A stretch of 64,000 nucleotides of DNA from Bacteroidota bacterium (GTDB lineage: Bacteria; Bacteroidota; Bacteroidia; Bacteroidales; F082), in NCBI GenBank assembly GCA_023396415.1, contig JAEWWJ010000106.1:1-64000 (forward strand), in the 5' to 3' direction. Under the pieces are notes generated by a model that was not told the origin of the DNA, ran no database searches, and saw only the letters and a program-made list of their open reading frames with translations. Position numbers and translations under genes: made by a program. How positions within the stretch are numbered: the stretch's first letter is position 1; every line of letters begins with the position of its first letter. Positions 53,536 through 61,047 of this stretch are shown piece after piece.

Positions 53536-54492
53536 TTATTTCTCATCATTTTCTTTTAATGTTTCTTGTACATCTTTTCCCGAAACCCCAAAAACTTCAG
53601 CATGTTGATCGGTACCGTAAGGCTCCATATGCAACACTACGTCGTAAGTGCTTGGTATTGATTTCTTTATCTCATCTTCAACTTGATGTCCTATCTGATG
53701 AGCTTCAAAAAGCGACAGGTTTCCATCCACTTCAATGTCGAGGGCAATCATATAATAATGGGCTAATTTGCGCGCCCTGATGCGGTGCGGATTGCGCACT
53801 TTCGGCACCCGCGAAGCTGCCTGAACGATACTGGTGTAAACGCCTTGGTCGGCAACGCCATCCATCAATTCACGACTTGAGGTAATGATCATGCGTACGG
53901 CCACCACCATAATCCACACACTCACCGCCAGAGCAGTAATAGAATCGAGCAATGGCATTTTGAAAACATGGGTTAGAACAAGTCCTATCAAAACCGAAAC
54001 AGAAATAATCACATCATTTTGCATGTTTCGAGCGTTGGCGCGCAACATCGGACTGTCAATCTGCTTTCCGGTTTTGTTCAGATAGCGTGCAAGCAACTGC
54101 TTCCCGACAATGGAAACGACGACCACAACGATGGCCAAAGCTGAAGGGATGGCGCGATGTTGGCCATCATAAAGGTTGCCGATGGTAGCGATGGTTAGCT
54201 GCGCACCGGCAAAAAACACTATAAAAGCCACCAGTTTTGCCGCCACAGTATCGGCTCTGTCATAGCCATAAGGATGTCGGCTGTTGGCCGGTTTGGAGAT
54301 AATACGCGCCGTGATTAAGGTGATGAGAGAGGTAAAAACATCACTTAGCGAATCTACTCCATCGGCAACTACTGCCAAGCTACCGGAAATCCAACCGATC
54401 GAAATTTTAAGAATGGATAGAATCCCATTCCCCAACAAGCTAATATTGGAAGCCTTAATAATCTTTTTTTGGCGATAATTTGCCTCTGACAT
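53536..54492 (-). CDS. Cation diffusion facilitator family transporter
   Basis: A 318-residue CDF protein with six membrane helices and a cytoplasmic C-terminal domain (LDIEVDGNLSLFEAHQIGHQVED). Site A on helix 2 is DSLSD, matching DxxxD of YiiP. On helix 5 the expected HxxxD reads NxxxD (NMQND), so one of four metal ligands is Asn rather than His. This resembles reported Mn-type variants and weakens a zinc assignment. It has its own promoter with both elements visible. Confidence 0.9.
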   Translation of the reverse strand: MSEANYRQKKIIKASNISLLGNGILSILKISIGWISGSLAVVADGVDSLSDVFTSLITLITARIISKPANSRHPYGYDRADTVAAKLVAFIVFFAGAQLTIATIGNLYDGQHRAIPSALAIVVVVVSIVGKQLLARYLNKTGKQIDSPMLRANARNMQNDVIISVSVLIGLVLTHVFKMPLLDSITALAVSVWIMVVAVRMIITSSRELMDGVADQGVYTSIVQAASRVPKVRNPHRIRARKLAHYYMIALDIEVDGNLSLFEAHQIGHQVEDEIKKSIPSTYDVVLHMEPYGTDQHAEVFGVSGKDVQETLKENDEK

Positions 54493-54511
54493 GTTACTTC
54501 ACTTTGTATGG

Positions 54512-54542
54512 CAAAGGTACGCAATGCTTTCTTCCATCACAA
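54512..54542 (-). promoter_or_regulatory. Promoter of the CDF transporter gene
   Basis: Minus-strand TACCTTTG (54512-54519) with TTG (54540-54542) 20 nt upstream; 19 nt leader to the ATG at 54492. Confidence 0.65.
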
Positions 54543-54628
54543 TATTCGAGAAAAACTGATTCGCTTTATCACCGATTTTGCTTTTAGCGTGCTGCTAAGC
54601 TAAATTTGATTTGGAATTTTTATCTACG

Positions 54629-54690
54629 TTATTCGATAACATCAAAAAATATTATTCGATAAGCAACATTTATTTATTGTTTATCAATAA
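54629..54690. repeat. Putative operator: two perfect and one degenerate 11-bp repeats
   Basis: TTATTCGATAA occurs at 54629-54639 and 54652-54662, start-to-start 23 bp (about two helical turns). A relative, TTTATCAATAA, lies at 54680-54690 in the -33 region. Each unit is itself nearly palindromic. Position just upstream of the operon encoding an XRE regulator suggests autoregulation. Confidence 0.55.
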
Positions 54691-54696
54691 TTATTT

Positions 54697-54704
54697 TATT
54701 TTTG
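54697..54704 (+). promoter_or_regulatory. Predicted -7 box of the 54731-59087 operon
   Basis: TATTTTTG matches TAnnTTTG and lies 26 nt before the ATG at 54731. Confidence 0.65.
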
Positions 54705-54730
54705 CTCCATCATTTTAATCCATTTATAAG

Positions 54731-55267
54731 ATGTCAAAAAGAAACAACTTCGTATTTACAGCTTTGCACATTGTTGCTTGGCTCATTTTTGTTGGCTTGT
54801 CTATCGAAGCCGGAGGACTGATTGTAAACTTTGTTTACAGTGTATTTAAGCCCGAAATTGTGAGCAGGTTATACCAAAAGCTTGATTTGAGCAGCATGTA
54901 CCAGAAAAGCAAATGGGTGTATTTCGGCATGTATGGTTTTGTCCTAACCATCGCTGTGCTGAAAGCAGTGCTTTTCTACATTTTGATAGAGTTACTTCTC
55001 AAATTAGATTTGTCAAAACCGTTTAGCAACCATGCTGCCAAAAAAATTACCCTATTAAGTTACTACACCTTTTCTATTGGAATGTTAAGTTTCATTGCAA
55101 ATCAAACCGCGAAAAAATTGTCGCACTATGGTTTTGAAATTGACAAACTCAGTCAGTTTTGGGTTGACAGTCAGGCATTTATTCTGATGGCAGCTATCAT
55201 CTTTGTTATTGCAACAATTTTCAAAAAGGGAGTTGAAATTCAAAACGAAAACGATTTAACCGTATAA
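54731..55267 (+). CDS. DUF2975 membrane protein
   Basis: A 178-residue protein with four membrane helices (about 8-32, 63-86, 103-122, 147-163) and the KPFSNHAAKKITLLSYYTF pattern of DUF2975. In many bacteria DUF2975 proteins are encoded with a small YozG-like XRE regulator and are thought to modulate it from the membrane. Here that regulator follows after 3 nt. It is the first gene of a tight five-gene unit. The signal sensed is unknown. Confidence 0.85.
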   Translation: MSKRNNFVFTALHIVAWLIFVGLSIEAGGLIVNFVYSVFKPEIVSRLYQKLDLSSMYQKSKWVYFGMYGFVLTIAVLKAVLFYILIELLLKLDLSKPFSNHAAKKITLLSYYTFSIGMLSFIANQTAKKLSHYGFEIDKLSQFWVDSQAFILMAAIIFVIATIFKKGVEIQNENDLTV

Positions 55268-55270
55268 ACT

Positions 55271-55501
55271 ATGCCAATCATTGTAAACTTAGATGTGATG
55301 ATGGCAAAGCGAAAAATATCGCTGAATGAGCTATCAGATAAAGTTGGATTGACCTTATCTAACCTTTCAATATTAAAAACAGGAAAAGCAAAAGCCATTA
55401 GATTTAGCACCCTGGACATCATCTGTAATGTATTAGAATGTCAGCCGGGCGACATTCTGGAGTATGTGCATGATGAACAAAAAACATCCACCCAACAATG
55501 A
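55271..55501 (+). CDS. XRE-family (YozG-like) transcriptional regulator
   Basis: A 76-residue Cro/CI-type HTH protein. Residues 7-65 (MMAKRKISLNELSDKVGLT, then LSNLSILKTGKAKAIRFSTL) form the HTH, and the ending CQPGDILEYV is typical of YozG-like regulators paired with DUF2975. It probably binds the 11-bp repeats upstream of its own operon. Its stop codon overlaps the start of the CoA-transferase gene (ATGA), coupling regulator and enzymes. Confidence 0.9.
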   Translation: MPIIVNLDVMMAKRKISLNELSDKVGLTLSNLSILKTGKAKAIRFSTLDIICNVLECQPGDILEYVHDEQKTSTQQ

Positions 55502-56721
55502 ACGAAGGGTTACTATCTGATACTAAAGTACTTGAGCTTGCTAACGTACTTGCAGGCCCAAGCGTTGGTGCTATGTTGGCCGAATTGGGAGCAACAGTGG
55601 TGAAAATAGAAAACCCACAAACAAAAGGCGATGTTACGCGAAGCTGGAAGCTCTCCAATGAAGAGACCGACAATGATATTTCGGCCTACTTCAGCTGTGT
55701 TAACTGGGGCAAGAAGTCATTGGCACTCGATCTTAGCCAAGCTCAAGGACTTGATATTCTGCATCAAATCATTCCTCATTTCGACATGGTGTTGGTAAGC
55801 TACAAACCCGGCGATGCCGAAAAACTGGGTGTGGATTATGAGCGTTTACAACGAATAAACCCCAAACTCATTTACGGTCACATCACCGGTTATGGATTAA
55901 ACAACCCTCGATCTGGTTATGATGCCATCATTCAAGCCGAAGCAGGCTTCACCTTTATCAATGGAGAAAAAGGTGGTAAACCGACAAAGATGCCCGTGGC
56001 TTTAATGGACATTCTTGCAGCACACCAACTGAAAGAAGCTATCTTAATTGCACTTCTTCAACGTTATAAAACAGGAAAAGGAACCTATATTGACGTTTCA
56101 TTGCTCAAAAGCGGTATCGTTTCATTGGCCAATCAAGCGGCCAACTGGTTGGTAGCAAACCACATACCGCAAGCCATGGGTTCCGATCATCCCACAATAG
56201 TACCTTATGGAACCGTGTTTGAAACAGCCGACAACAAACCCATCGTTTTGGCTGTTGGCACTGACGTACAATTTAGAGCGTTGTGTGAAGTTCTAAACAT
56301 CAATACCTTAGCTTTTGATAAACGATACACTTCTAATTTTTTGAGGGTTCAAAACCGCGAAAGTCTTCAGATTATTCTGACCGAATGGATTGGGAAAATG
56401 AACCGCAATGAGCTGCTGATGGCCCTCCATGAGCGAAATATTCCTGCTGCCGGAGTGTTGAATATGCAAGAAGTTTTTGAACAAAAAGAAGCTAAATCGC
56501 TCCTTCTGGAAGGTCAAACCTCACACGGAATACAATTAAAAGGTATACGCTCTGTTGCTTTCAACATGAAAGATAATACTTTTGCAACCATTCTGCAGTC
56601 ACCTCCGCATTTTGGCGAACACTCCGCCGAGGTGTTGCAGCAATTTCTTGGTTTTTCAAACAATAAAATAAAATCACTCATTGATTCAAATGTGATCTAT
56701 GACAACAACTTCAAACAATAA
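55498..56721 (+). CDS. CaiB/BaiF (class III) CoA-transferase family protein
   Basis: A 407-residue class III CoA-transferase. The N-terminal VLELANVLAGPSVGAMLAELGATVVKIENP segment spans the family's first motif (residues 10-40). The middle GYGLNNPRSGYDAIIQAEAGF segment carries an Asp of the kind that forms the acyl-aspartyl intermediate. The C-terminal ERNIPAAGVLNM is typical. These enzymes move CoA between carboxylic acids. It overlaps the XRE gene by 4 nt and the oxidoreductase alpha gene by 23 nt. The substrate is unknown. Confidence 0.9.
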   Translation: MNEGLLSDTKVLELANVLAGPSVGAMLAELGATVVKIENPQTKGDVTRSWKLSNEETDNDISAYFSCVNWGKKSLALDLSQAQGLDILHQIIPHFDMVLVSYKPGDAEKLGVDYERLQRINPKLIYGHITGYGLNNPRSGYDAIIQAEAGFTFINGEKGGKPTKMPVALMDILAAHQLKEAILIALLQRYKTGKGTYIDVSLLKSGIVSLANQAANWLVANHIPQAMGSDHPTIVPYGTVFETADNKPIVLAVGTDVQFRALCEVLNINTLAFDKRYTSNFLRVQNRESLQIILTEWIGKMNRNELLMALHERNIPAAGVLNMQEVFEQKEAKSLLLEGQTSHGIQLKGIRSVAFNMKDNTFATILQSPPHFGEHSAEVLQQFLGFSNNKIKSLIDSNVIYDNNFKQ

Positions 56722-57826
56722 AATAGCCTTCATTGATGGCTCAAGACTCATCACTGAGGCCTGCGTGCAGGCGGGTGCTGAGGTATTTGTGGGCTATCCG
56801 ATTACCCCGGCCAACCTGCTTTATTCCTACTCCAACCAGCGTTTTCCGGTGATGATGGCCGCCCCCGACGAAATTACCACCCTGCAATGGATGACGGGCT
56901 TTGCTGCCTTGGGCAAATTACCCGTTACCGCAACTGCCTTTCCGGGTTATGCGCTGATGATCGAATCCATCAACATGGCCATGATGATGGAACTGCCAAT
57001 GGTCATTATTTTGGTGCAACGCTTAGGCCCCGCAACCGGAACGGCAACCAGCGGCGCACAAGGCGACATCAATGGTGTGTATGGAACCATTTCAGGCGGT
57101 TTCAAAATTCCAACATTTTGCATTTCCAACCTTCAGGATTGTTGGGAACTGACTGTAAAAGCTGTTGAAGCAGCCATTCGGTTGCGTACTCCGGTGGTAT
57201 TACTTTCATCCAAAGAAATGGTGATGACGCAAATGAGCTTCGACTTATCTGGCCTGCCCGACATCGAAAAAGTAGCATGGAAGCTACATGATGAAAATCA
57301 GGATTACAAAACATACTCCACTGATGAGCAACTAATTCCGGCTTTTTTACCTATAACTCAAAACCAACATCAAGTGCGTTTCACCGCAAGTACACACGAC
57401 AAAAGTGGCATCTTACAAAACACAAGCCCTGAGGCCCTAGCCAACTCCACACGCCTCAAAACAAAACTCGACTTGCATATAAACGACTATCTTTTTTACA
57501 GCTATGATGCTGAAAAAGGAGCCGAAACCATTGTCTTTAGCTTCGACATCACGGCTCAGGCCAGTCGCGAAGCAGTACTTCTTTTGCGTCAAGAAGGCTA
57601 TAAAGTTTCATTGCTTATTGCCAAAACATTGTTTCCGATCCCCGAAATTTATCCTCAAATCCTATCTAATTACAAAAAAATTGTTGTAGCAGAAGAAAAT
57701 TTAGACGGACAATACAAACACTTGCTTTTTGGCAGCCATCCAGGCTCGCATATCAAATCAGTAAACGCTTTCGGCAGAATGATACAACCCGAAGAAATTA
57801 TGGAGGAGGTGAAAAACAATGGATAA
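56699..57826 (+). CDS. 2-oxoacid:acceptor oxidoreductase, alpha subunit
   Basis: A 375-residue subunit with the YPITP motif (VGYPITPANLLYSY) that contacts the 2-oxoacid/TPP site. It also has LVQRLGPATGTATSGAQGD and, in the second domain, KIVVAEENLDGQ. These enzymes oxidatively decarboxylate a 2-oxoacid to acyl-CoA and reduce ferredoxin. Unlike KorA-type subunits it has no N-terminal gamma domain; that domain is fused to the beta protein next door. It overlaps beta-gamma by 8 nt. Confidence 0.92.
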   Translation: MTTTSNNKIAFIDGSRLITEACVQAGAEVFVGYPITPANLLYSYSNQRFPVMMAAPDEITTLQWMTGFAALGKLPVTATAFPGYALMIESINMAMMMELPMVIILVQRLGPATGTATSGAQGDINGVYGTISGGFKIPTFCISNLQDCWELTVKAVEAAIRLRTPVVLLSSKEMVMTQMSFDLSGLPDIEKVAWKLHDENQDYKTYSTDEQLIPAFLPITQNQHQVRFTASTHDKSGILQNTSPEALANSTRLKTKLDLHINDYLFYSYDAEKGAETIVFSFDITAQASREAVLLLRQEGYKVSLLIAKTLFPIPEIYPQILSNYKKIVVAEENLDGQYKHLLFGSHPGSHIKSVNAFGRMIQPEEIMEEVKNNG

Positions 57827-59087
57827 GAATTTTTTAGTTGACAGCAAAGCTCTGCCCTTTTGCAAAGGATGTACCCACACCAGCGTTGCCCAAAGCACCG
57901 AAAGAGCACTTCAAAAGTTGGGCTACGACCCGCTTGATGTAATTTTCGTGACGGATATCGGCTGTCACGGCATCATTGACAAATCGCTCAAATCACACAC
58001 TGTGCATGGCTTACACGGACGTTCGGTAGCTTTGGCAAGTGGCATTGCAGCAGGACTTCCGAAGGATAGTGGCAAAAAAGTGATCGTTTTTATTGGCGAT
58101 GGAGGAGCCACAATTGGAATGCAACACCTTTTGGTTGCCGCACACCATAATTTCCCGATGACTGTGGTGGTTCATAACAATATGCTGTATGGAATGACCG
58201 GCGGCCAACCCAGCGAGTTCACTCCCGAAGGATTCAACACGCCCACCTCACCCAACCGCTCAGCAATGGGTGCTATTGATATGGTTCGGCTGATGGAAGG
58301 CGTTGGGGCTGCCTATGTGAGTCGAATTTCAGGCATCGGCGACCTCTCCAACGAGTTGGCCGAAGCGTTTTCTCAGCCCGGATTTTCGTTGATAGAAGTC
58401 ATGGAGATTTGTACCAGTTACGGTGTTAAATCCAACCCCGGTATGAAACTCAGGCAAGTGATTGAAACATCAGGCCTGCAACTCACCAAACACACCACCC
58501 ACCGTGCCGAGGCACCGCAACAAAATTACGAGAGCTTTTCTACCAGCCTCATCACCGAAAAACTAACTATCGCAAAAGAATTTGAGCCCACAAAAAAAGG
58601 AACCATGCGTATTCTATTGTGTGGCTCGGCGGGCGAAGGCACACAATCGGCAGCAGAATTTTTAGCAAGAACCGCTATGCTTTCGGGGCTTTATGCAACT
58701 AAAAAAGGCCACTATCCGGTTACAGTTGGTGTAGGATTTTCAGCCGCCGAAGTCATCATTTCCGATCAGCCAATCTTTTACACCGGCTCCACCAAACCCG
58801 ATTTCATGCTCATTACCTCTCAAGATGGACTTGATTATGCCATGCCAAGAATTAAAATATCGGATCGTTCTACCATCATTTTAGACAATAGCCTTCCATT
58901 GCCCGAAACAAAATCAAGCCTTCAACCTAACGATCTGCGCATGAAAGCCGGTTCGAGAAACGCGGCGATGTTGAGTGTTTTTCATCTCGTCAGAAACTAT
59001 GAAATTCTCAGCCTAGCCTCACTATTAACCGCTTACTCGCGCAATAAACTGGCGGCCAAAGTTCCTGTTGAAACTTTTTTGGTTTAA
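57819..59087 (+). CDS. 2-oxoacid:acceptor oxidoreductase, beta-gamma fusion
   Basis: A 422-residue fusion. Beta part (1-235): TPP/Mg motif GDGGATIGMQHLLVAAHHN with HNNMLYGMTGGQ. Four cysteines, Cys15, Cys18, Cys49 and Cys198, match the [4Fe-4S] ligand pattern of two-subunit ferredoxin oxidoreductases. Gamma part (262-422): LCGSAGEGTQSAAEFLAR and VGVGFSAAEVIIS. Gamma is usually separate or at the N terminus of alpha, so a C-terminal fusion to beta is unusual. No ferredoxin-like delta subunit is nearby. It is the last gene of the operon and ends 10 nt before a large palindrome. Confidence 0.88.
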   Translation: MDKNFLVDSKALPFCKGCTHTSVAQSTERALQKLGYDPLDVIFVTDIGCHGIIDKSLKSHTVHGLHGRSVALASGIAAGLPKDSGKKVIVFIGDGGATIGMQHLLVAAHHNFPMTVVVHNNMLYGMTGGQPSEFTPEGFNTPTSPNRSAMGAIDMVRLMEGVGAAYVSRISGIGDLSNELAEAFSQPGFSLIEVMEICTSYGVKSNPGMKLRQVIETSGLQLTKHTTHRAEAPQQNYESFSTSLITEKLTIAKEFEPTKKGTMRILLCGSAGEGTQSAAEFLARTAMLSGLYATKKGHYPVTVGVGFSAAEVIISDQPIFYTGSTKPDFMLITSQDGLDYAMPRIKISDRSTIILDNSLPLPETKSSLQPNDLRMKAGSRNAAMLSVFHLVRNYEILSLASLLTAYSRNKLAAKVPVETFLV

Positions 59088-59097
59088 AAAATATGCT

Positions 59098-59149
59098 GTA
59101 TATAAATTTTTTGCGTCACCCAATTGGGTGACGCAAGAAATTTATATAC
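59098..59149. repeat. 52-bp loopless palindrome
   Basis: Two 26-bp arms meet at CCCAATTGGG with no loop; the only imperfection is one T-G pair (59110/59137). The core GCGTCACCC/GGGTGACGC is flanked by T on the left and A on the right, the reverse of a normal terminator. It lies between the convergent oxidoreductase and thioredoxin genes. It could end both transcripts as a cruciform-like hairpin, bind a dimeric protein, or be a REP/MITE-like element. Confidence 0.9.
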
Positions 59150-59214
59150 TAATGACAATCAATACGTTACTGATTTCAAGGTATTAAAAGTGCCAAAGTC
59201 AGTAAAGCGATGGA

Positions 59215-59544
59215 TTAAGCTTCAAACAGAAGCGAATAGGGTCTTTCTATGGCTTCGGCAATTTGCGAAACCGACACAAATTTGCTCCAACGTTGGAACT
59301 CCCTTCCTTCAAAAAACACCATCAAAGTGGGGTTGGCAAACACGCCATAATGCGCGGTAATTTCGGGATGTGCCTCAGAATCAATTAGTATAACTTTTAA
59401 TTTACTAAAATCGGAAGCTACCATTTCCTGAACCTTAGGCCTGAGACTGACACATGGTGCGCAATGGTTACTAAAAAAATAAAGAAGAAGGCCGGGGTTT
59501 TGTTTTACCTCTTCGTTGAGGGTCGTTAAATCTAAATACTGCAT
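59215..59544 (-). CDS. Thioredoxin family protein (CAPC active site)
   Basis: A 109-residue cytoplasmic thioredoxin-fold protein. The active site is CAPC (Cys28-Cys31) within FSNHCAPCVSLRP, and the cis-Pro loop is NPTLMVFFEG. CAPC differs from the classic CGPC, which may shift redox potential. No signal peptide is visible. It has its own promoter and converges on the oxidoreductase operon. A role in general thiol reduction is likely; a link to the oxidoreductase is speculative. Confidence 0.88.
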   Translation of the reverse strand: MQYLDLTTLNEEVKQNPGLLLYFFSNHCAPCVSLRPKVQEMVASDFSKLKVILIDSEAHPEITAHYGVFANPTLMVFFEGREFQRWSKFVSVSQIAEAIERPYSLLFEA

Positions 59545-59560
59545 GTTTTGAAACTTTTTG

Positions 59561-59568
59561 CAAAGATA
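59561..59568 (-). promoter_or_regulatory. Predicted -7 box for the thioredoxin gene
   Basis: Minus-strand TATCTTTG matches TAnnTTTG, 16 nt before the ATG at 59544. Confidence 0.65.
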
Positions 59569-59747
59569 GGGCGCGCAGCCTGTTTGTGCACCAATTTAAT
59601 GTTTGAAGTGGAAAACTGATCAAATCGGAGAATAAAAGCCTCAACTTCCATTTATAGCTTTTGTTTTGGCAAGGGCTTTTTATCTAATTTCGCACCGAAA
59701 ATAACAAGCGTTTTCATAGCTTACTTTTAAAGATTATCCTCTCGACA

Positions 59748-60182
59748 ATGAACGACGATTTTATACCTTCCCCCGCTAAACGACCACAAATGCTCACTAT
59801 TTTATGTGTGCTCAGTTTTATCGGTAGCGGACTGGCGGCCATCAGCAACTTGTTTGTCTTTTTCAATCACGAGGTGCTTATCGGAACTATTCAATCCGAT
59901 GTTTTCAAAGATCTGGGATATGACTTGGGATTCCTTGTCAACACTGAGAAAAGTTACTTTATCCTTTCGGGTCTTTTGAGTGTGGTGTCATTTACCGGTG
60001 TTCGCCATATGTGGCAGATGCGCAAAGCCGGATTTCATTTGTACGCCCTTTCGCAATTGTTGATGCTCATAGTTTCTACTATTTATGTTTACCGACCATC
60101 GGGTGTTTTCCCTTTAGTTGATCTGCTTTTTGCAAGCATCTTTATTTTGTCCTATCTGCGTTTTAAGCCATTAATGCAATAA
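59748..60182 (+). CDS. Conserved hypothetical four-helix membrane protein
   Basis: A 144-residue protein with a proline-rich polar N terminus (SPAKRPQ) and four membrane helices (about 15-37, 68-85, 96-112, 120-137). Motifs such as RPQMLTILCVLSFIGSGL and WQMRKAGFHLYALSQ recur in small Bacteroidota membrane proteins of unknown role. No named family is assigned. The next gene follows after about 13 nt, so they are probably co-transcribed. Confidence 0.65.
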   Translation: MNDDFIPSPAKRPQMLTILCVLSFIGSGLAAISNLFVFFNHEVLIGTIQSDVFKDLGYDLGFLVNTEKSYFILSGLLSVVSFTGVRHMWQMRKAGFHLYALSQLLMLIVSTIYVYRPSGVFPLVDLLFASIFILSYLRFKPLMQ

Positions 60183-60195
60183 ACATTGTTTTAAT

Positions 60196-60678
60196 TTGAA
60201 GAATCTCCACATTTCCAATTACTTAATTAACCGATTGATTTTATTTTTTTCAATCGTTTATTTTACCGTTTCTGCATCTATTTATCTTATCTCATTATAC
60301 AACTATCACTTCATCAGCGATATAGGCCAAGAATACGTTGACAGTAGCCGCTATACCGAAACACAGGTTTTGGTATTTCTTTTGGCAGAAAGCTTACTTC
60401 ACCTTTTGCTTATCGCACTCCTTATATATATGTGGATCAAACCGAAAGGATTGGTGTTTTTGTGGATTGGGTTGACAAATCTAACCCAAGGTGCTCTATT
60501 GTTGTATGTTAGCAATGGTGGAGCTTTGCAAAAAATTGTTTTTGAATGGCTTTTGGTTGTGTTGATCGGATTTGGGTTCTCGGCATTGTTGATTGACCAT
60601 TTTATCAGGCATCGTAAAAAACGAAAAGCCGGTTCAACTGCTGATGAACAAGTAGAGCAAGATCTACATACAACTTAG
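60196..60678 (+). CDS. Hypothetical four-helix membrane protein
   Basis: A 160-residue protein beginning MKNLHISNYLINRL from a probable TTG start; no ATG lies near the N terminus. Four hydrophobic helices are seen (about 12-33, 55-75, 84-104, 114-136), followed by a basic then acidic tail. The layout resembles the gene just upstream, suggesting a related pair, but I recognise no family. Confidence 0.55.
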   Translation: MKNLHISNYLINRLILFFSIVYFTVSASIYLISLYNYHFISDIGQEYVDSSRYTETQVLVFLLAESLLHLLLIALLIYMWIKPKGLVFLWIGLTNLTQGALLLYVSNGGALQKIVFEWLLVVLIGFGFSALLIDHFIRHRKKRKAGSTADEQVEQDLHTT

Positions 60679-61047
60679 AATCATCCCATACCCCTCAAAC
60701 TGAGGCGGCTATTTCAATCGGTTGCATGTTTATTTTTGACTTCAAAATTCCGAAAAAAGGCAATAAAGGACAGGTTTTTGCGACATTTTGCCACCATATT
60801 ATAAAAACTGTTAAAAGTTGCGGGATTTGTGAAAAATTTACATCTTGTTTAAAGACAAGCTTTTAGAGTTATAAGCCATAAATTCCGCGTTTTTATTGAA
60901 TTTATTTTACTGCCAATTTGCTTTTCATATCGGAATTATTACTATAGTTTTAAATTTTAGTAATATCATTGTAAGATGTTTTGCACAATAATTACACTGC
61001 TGTGTATTGCATGTTAATTAATTATTCACTAACCAAAATTCTTAAGT
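60679..61047. other. 369-nt leader region of susC-like gene
   Basis: AT-rich and without a supported gene. It contains TATTTTTG at 60731-60738, a perfect -7 box but about 310 nt from the ATG, which would mean a long leader. An 8-bp inverted repeat TATTACTA / TAGTAATA lies at 60937-60944 and 60958-60965. Either could take part in regulating the receptor. Confidence 0.5.

Noticed and set aside
59098..59149. Palindrome as a standard intrinsic terminator
   Set aside because: The GC stem has T before it and A after it on both strands, the wrong polarity for a U-tract terminator; kept as an unexplained palindrome.
59124..59360. 78-codon plus-strand frame after the palindrome
   Set aside because: It starts within the palindrome and is otherwise antisense to the thioredoxin gene.
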